Assembly: GCA_964574815.1 (NCBI GenBank)
Contig: CAZNPL010000015.1
Span: 1 to 64,000, forward strand
DNA length: 64,000 bases
Origin: CAZNPL01 sp964574815
Lineage (GTDB): Bacteria; Planctomycetota; Phycisphaerae; UBA1845
Direction: 5' to 3'
Of the stretch, positions 61,057-64,000 are shown one piece after another. Both the position numbers and the translations under genes were made by a program. Numbering within the stretch: the stretch's first letter is position 1; each line of letters begins with the position of its first letter. The notes under the pieces are model-generated. The model had not been told where the DNA came from, did no database searches, and saw nothing but the letters and a program-made list of their open reading frames with translations.

Positions 61057-63426
61057 ATGAATAACATCACGGATTATGAAATCTACCTGATGCTCGGGAC
61101 GGTGATCCCGTTCATCTCCTTCTGGTTCCTGGTGATTTTCGGCGCTCGCCTGGGCAAGCCGTGGTCCGGGTGTGTGGCCGTGGCGGCGATGGGGATCAGT
61201 TGCGTGCTGGCCGCCGGAACACTCTGGGGCTGGTACGGCGAGGTGCAGGCGGGGACGGCCACCGAACTGACCCGGCAGGCCGCCGAGAATCAGTACCAAT
61301 GGGGCTTCCTCGGCGACGTGCCGGTTGCCATCGGGGTCAAGCTCGACTCGCTGACCGTGATCATGTTCTTCATGGTCACGTTCGTGTCGTTCTGGATATT
61401 CGTCTTCAGCATCGGGTACATGGCCGGTCACAGCGACGAGGTGGACGGCAAGAGCAAGTACTCCCGCTTTTTCTGTTACTTGTCGCTGTTCGGCTTCAGC
61501 ATGCTGGGGCTGGTGTGCAGCAGCAGCCTGCTCTTTCTGTTCATTTTCTGGGAGTTGGTCGGGCTGTGCAGCTATCTCCTGATCGGGTTCTACTTCGACA
61601 GGAAGTATGCCTCTGACGCCGGCATCAAGGCGTTCATCACCAACCGCGTCGGCGACTTCGGCTTCCTGTTCGGATTGATGATGGTGTTCACATTCCTGGG
61701 GACGCTCGATCTGGAACAGGCGGCCGCCGAGTTTGCGCGTCAGTTTTCGCAAGGGGAAGGGCTCTTCGGCTCGGGGGTCACGGTCAATCTGCTCGGCTGG
61801 GAGCTCTCCGGGGGCTTGCTGGCCACCATGATGGGCATCGGGCTGTTCTGCGGCGCGATGGGCAAGAGCGCTCAGTTCCCCCTGCACGTGTGGTTGCCTG
61901 ATGCGATGGCCGGCCCGACTCCCGTCAGCGCGTTGATTCATGCGGCCACGATGGTCGCCGCCGGCGTGTTTCTGGTCGCGCGGATCTTCCGGTTGCTTAC
62001 GCCGGACGCCCAGTTGTTCATTGCGATCATCGGGGCCATCACGCTGACGTTGATGGCGCTGGTGGCGATCGTGCAGGTGGACATCAAGAAGTGCCTGGCG
62101 TATTCCACGCTGTCGCAGCTCGGCTACATGATCTTCGGCATGGGTTGCGGGGCGTGGATTGCGGCCCTGTTCCACCTCATGACCCACGCGTTCTTCAAGG
62201 CCATGCTGTTCCTCTGTTCCGGGCAGGTGATCGAGGGCTGTCATCACGAGCAGGACATGCGGAAGATGGGCGGGCTGTTCCGCAAGATGCCCGCGACGGC
62301 GACGACGTTCCTGGTCGGGGTGCTGGCGATCTCCGGCTTCGGCATTCCGCTGGTCGGGCTCGGTCTTGGCGGCTACTTCAGCAAAGACGAGATTCTTGCG
62401 GTGGCGTGGGACCGGGCGTACATGTGGGGCGAGCCGATCGAGCATCACGATGCCGGTCACGCCGCGGCCCCGATCGAGCCTGACGCAGCCCGTGTGATGC
62501 TTGTTTCCGATACGCCCGCGCAGCACGGAGCCGATTCGCACGCGGGGGGCCACGGCGAAACGGACGAGCACGCCGCGGCTGCCGGTGGAAGGGCCGGCGG
62601 GGACTGGATCTGGACGTTGCTGTTCTGGCTCGCGCTGATCACGGCTTATGTCACGCCCTTCTACATGATGCGGGCGTGGTGGATCACCTTCATGGGCAAG
62701 CCGCGGGATGAGGAGGTGCATCATCACGCGCACGAAACGCCAATGATGTGGGTCCCGCTGGTGGTGCTGGCGGTGTTCACGTTCATCTCCGGCTATTGGA
62801 TCTTCCGGCCGATGATCGCCGAGGCCGCTCCGCAGGCGACCGACGCGGTTATGGTGGCCGGATATGACGGCGTGGCCGAGAGTGCCGAGCACGCGCAGGG
62901 GCAGATGATTCATATTCACGAGGCTCACCACTGGTTGGCGTGGGGCGTCGGCGGTGCGTGGCTGATCTCGTTCGTCGTGGCGATCTTCATCTATCGCAAC
63001 GGACTCGAGCTGGCCGGGCGGTTGAAGGCTGCGTTCGGCCCGGTGGCGACTCTGCTCGATCGGAAGTACTACTTCGACGAGTTCTACTGGACGGTGATCG
63101 TGATGGGCTGTCGCGCCCTCGCGCAGATCTCGCGGTTTATCGACACTTACTTCGTCGATTTCCTCGCCAACCTGTCCGCGTGGATCACCGAGCGCATCTC
63201 CGCTTTCGCCGGGCGTGGGGTGGATGCCCACGTGGTGGACGGGCTGTTCAACGGTGTGGCCGTGACGTCTTTTGACGTTTCGAACATCGTGCGATCTCCG
63301 CACACCGGACGGATTCGCAATTACGTGTTGTTCGCCGCGGGCGTCGCGGCCATTGCGGTACTGGTCTTGCTGTTAGTCGGTGCGCCGGCGGGGGAACCTC
63401 CACCCGTCGCGTCGCTGAACCCATGA
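61057..63426 (+). CDS. nuoL: NADH-quinone oxidoreductase subunit L
   Basis: A 789-residue antiporter-like subunit at the far end of the membrane arm, with about 14-16 helices and a long lateral helix near the C-terminus. Landmarks are F-F-C-Y-L-S-L-F-G-F-S-M, W-E-L-V-G-L-C-S-Y-L-L-I-G-F-Y, P-L-H-V-W-L-P-D-A-M-A-G-P-T-P-V-S-A-L-I-H-A-A-T-M-V and K-A-M-L-F-L-C-S-G. A loop at about 465-515 is rich in His, Ala and Gly, which is not typical and enlarges the protein beyond the usual 610-680. Confidence 0.96.
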   Translation: MNNITDYEIYLMLGTVIPFISFWFLVIFGARLGKPWSGCVAVAAMGISCVLAAGTLWGWYGEVQAGTATELTRQAAENQYQWGFLGDVPVAIGVKLDSLTVIMFFMVTFVSFWIFVFSIGYMAGHSDEVDGKSKYSRFFCYLSLFGFSMLGLVCSSSLLFLFIFWELVGLCSYLLIGFYFDRKYASDAGIKAFITNRVGDFGFLFGLMMVFTFLGTLDLEQAAAEFARQFSQGEGLFGSGVTVNLLGWELSGGLLATMMGIGLFCGAMGKSAQFPLHVWLPDAMAGPTPVSALIHAATMVAAGVFLVARIFRLLTPDAQLFIAIIGAITLTLMALVAIVQVDIKKCLAYSTLSQLGYMIFGMGCGAWIAALFHLMTHAFFKAMLFLCSGQVIEGCHHEQDMRKMGGLFRKMPATATTFLVGVLAISGFGIPLVGLGLGGYFSKDEILAVAWDRAYMWGEPIEHHDAGHAAAPIEPDAARVMLVSDTPAQHGADSHAGGHGETDEHAAAAGGRAGGDWIWTLLFWLALITAYVTPFYMMRAWWITFMGKPRDEEVHHHAHETPMMWVPLVVLAVFTFISGYWIFRPMIAEAAPQATDAVMVAGYDGVAESAEHAQGQMIHIHEAHHWLAWGVGGAWLISFVVAIFIYRNGLELAGRLKAAFGPVATLLDRKYYFDEFYWTVIVMGCRALAQISRFIDTYFVDFLANLSAWITERISAFAGRGVDAHVVDGLFNGVAVTSFDVSNIVRSPHTGRIRNYVLFAAGVAAIAVLVLLLVGAPAGEPPPVASLNP

Positions 63427-63448
63427 TTGCGTAACGGATGCTATAGCC

Positions 63449-64000
63449 GTGGATAACGCACTGCTCACGTGGATCGTATTCATCCCGACGATCGGGGCCT
63501 TGCTGTGCCTGATCCTGCCGAGGGAGTTGACACGGCAGATCGCCGTGCTGGCCGCGACTGTCACCTTCGTGCTGTCGCTGTTTCTCATTCCGCCGTTTCT
63601 GGGCGCCGGCAACGATGAGAACGCCGTCGAGGTTTTCGGCAGCTCCTACGGGCAGGTGCTGCACTTTGTGGATCGCGTGCCCTGGATTACGGGCGAGTCG
63701 TTCCAGATCGAATACTTCGTCGGGCTCGACGGGCTGAACCTGCCGCTGGTGATCCTGACAACGCTGATCACGCTGCTGGCCTGCATCGCGAGTTGGAACT
63801 TTGACAAGTGGCACATCAACCGCGGCATGAAGGGGTATTTCATACTCTTTCTGGTGCTCGAGACGGGGATGCTCGGCACGTTCGTGTCGCTGGACTTCTT
63901 CTTGTTCTACATCTTCTGGGAAGTGATGCTGCTGCCGATGTACTTCCTCATCGGCGTGTGGGGCGGGCCGAAGAAGGAATACGCCGCAATCAAGTTCTTC
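63449..64000 (+). CDS. nuoM: NADH-quinone oxidoreductase subunit M, cut by window end
   Basis: The first 184 residues of an antiporter-like membrane subunit; the frame is open to the last base. GTG 63449 starts M-D-N-A-L-L-T-W-I-V-F-I-P. The family marks V-G-L-D-G-L-N-L-P-L-V-I-L-T-T and F-Y-I-F-W-E-V-M-L-L-P-M-Y-F-L-I-G-V-W-G-G are present. The ribosome-binding site is weak. nuoN would be expected to follow outside the window. Confidence 0.93.
   Translation, partial: MDNALLTWIVFIPTIGALLCLILPRELTRQIAVLAATVTFVLSLFLIPPFLGAGNDENAVEVFGSSYGQVLHFVDRVPWITGESFQIEYFVGLDGLNLPLVILTTLITLLACIASWNFDKWHINRGMKGYFILFLVLETGMLGTFVSLDFFLFYIFWEVMLLPMYFLIGVWGGPKKEYAAIKFF

Noticed and set aside
60892..63303. 803-residue minus-strand frame opposite nuoL
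   Set aside because: Antisense shadow rich in His, Arg and Glu with no domain; nuoL is certain.

Overview
This 64 kb window is GC-rich chromosomal DNA that looks like a member of the Planctomycetota, most likely the Phycisphaerae. The signs are secreted proteins carrying the D-C-N-G-N-G and dockerin-like calcium motifs of that group, membrane proteins with a C-x-x-C-G-Y/N-x-L ... C-P-E-C-G zinc ribbon, an ECF sigma factor fused by overlap to a large membrane Ser/Thr kinase, lpxA (so an outer membrane with lipid A), and short intergenic repeats. The assignment is inferred from gene content only.

Layout. 0.3-7.1 kb: a thrombospondin-type-3 surface protein, lpxA, an ExeA-like ATPase, and a membrane protein next to a secreted protein with an IPTL-like C-terminal anchor. 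7.4-13.7 kb: infA, an NhaC-type antiporter, two small membrane proteins, and an overlapping metallopeptidase/ATP-grasp ligase pair. 13.9-15.7 kb: four tightly coupled genes resembling a piece of a Mu-like head module. 16-23.9 kb: a lipoprotein, ECF sigma factor plus kinase, hypothetical genes, an alpha/beta hydrolase, a CII-like regulator and rsmA. 24.3-28.3 kb: an envelope cluster with LPP20-like repeats and a CsgG-like lipoprotein. 28.7-35.6 kb: a MITE-like element, cyclophilin, DinB, an M3 oligopeptidase, a zinc-ribbon membrane protein, a thioredoxin/TPR protein and a TetR regulator with its probable operator. 35.8-42 kb: a broken RHS-Hint fragment, repeats, a secreted metzincin with dockerin- and possibly cohesin-like parts, and an FG-GAP protein. 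42.6-53.1 kb: a small protein, a VOC protein, an AhpD-like selenoprotein read through an in-frame TGA, an L,D-transpeptidase, 5-formyl-THF cyclo-ligase, rarA, glmS, a cupredoxin, a HAD hydrolase and an ATP-grasp protein. 53.3-54.6 kb: cinA with a frameshift. 54.8-64 kb: a complex I operon in the order I-A-B-C-D-H-J-K-L-M, cut by the window end and without nuoE/F/G in between.

The most notable item is the selenoprotein at 43696-44253. A TGA falls at the second catalytic cysteine position of an AhpD-like peroxidase (C-x-x-U-x-x-x-H), the frame stays open to family length, and a perfect 6-bp hairpin with a G-rich loop begins 18 nt after the TGA, as expected for a bacterial SECIS. Ordinary gene calling would truncate or miss this gene. 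A second theme is a set of modular intergenic repeats (heptad repeats, palindromes, paired inverted repeats) that recur in the same order at distant sites. No rRNA, tRNA, CRISPR array or intact insertion sequence was seen.
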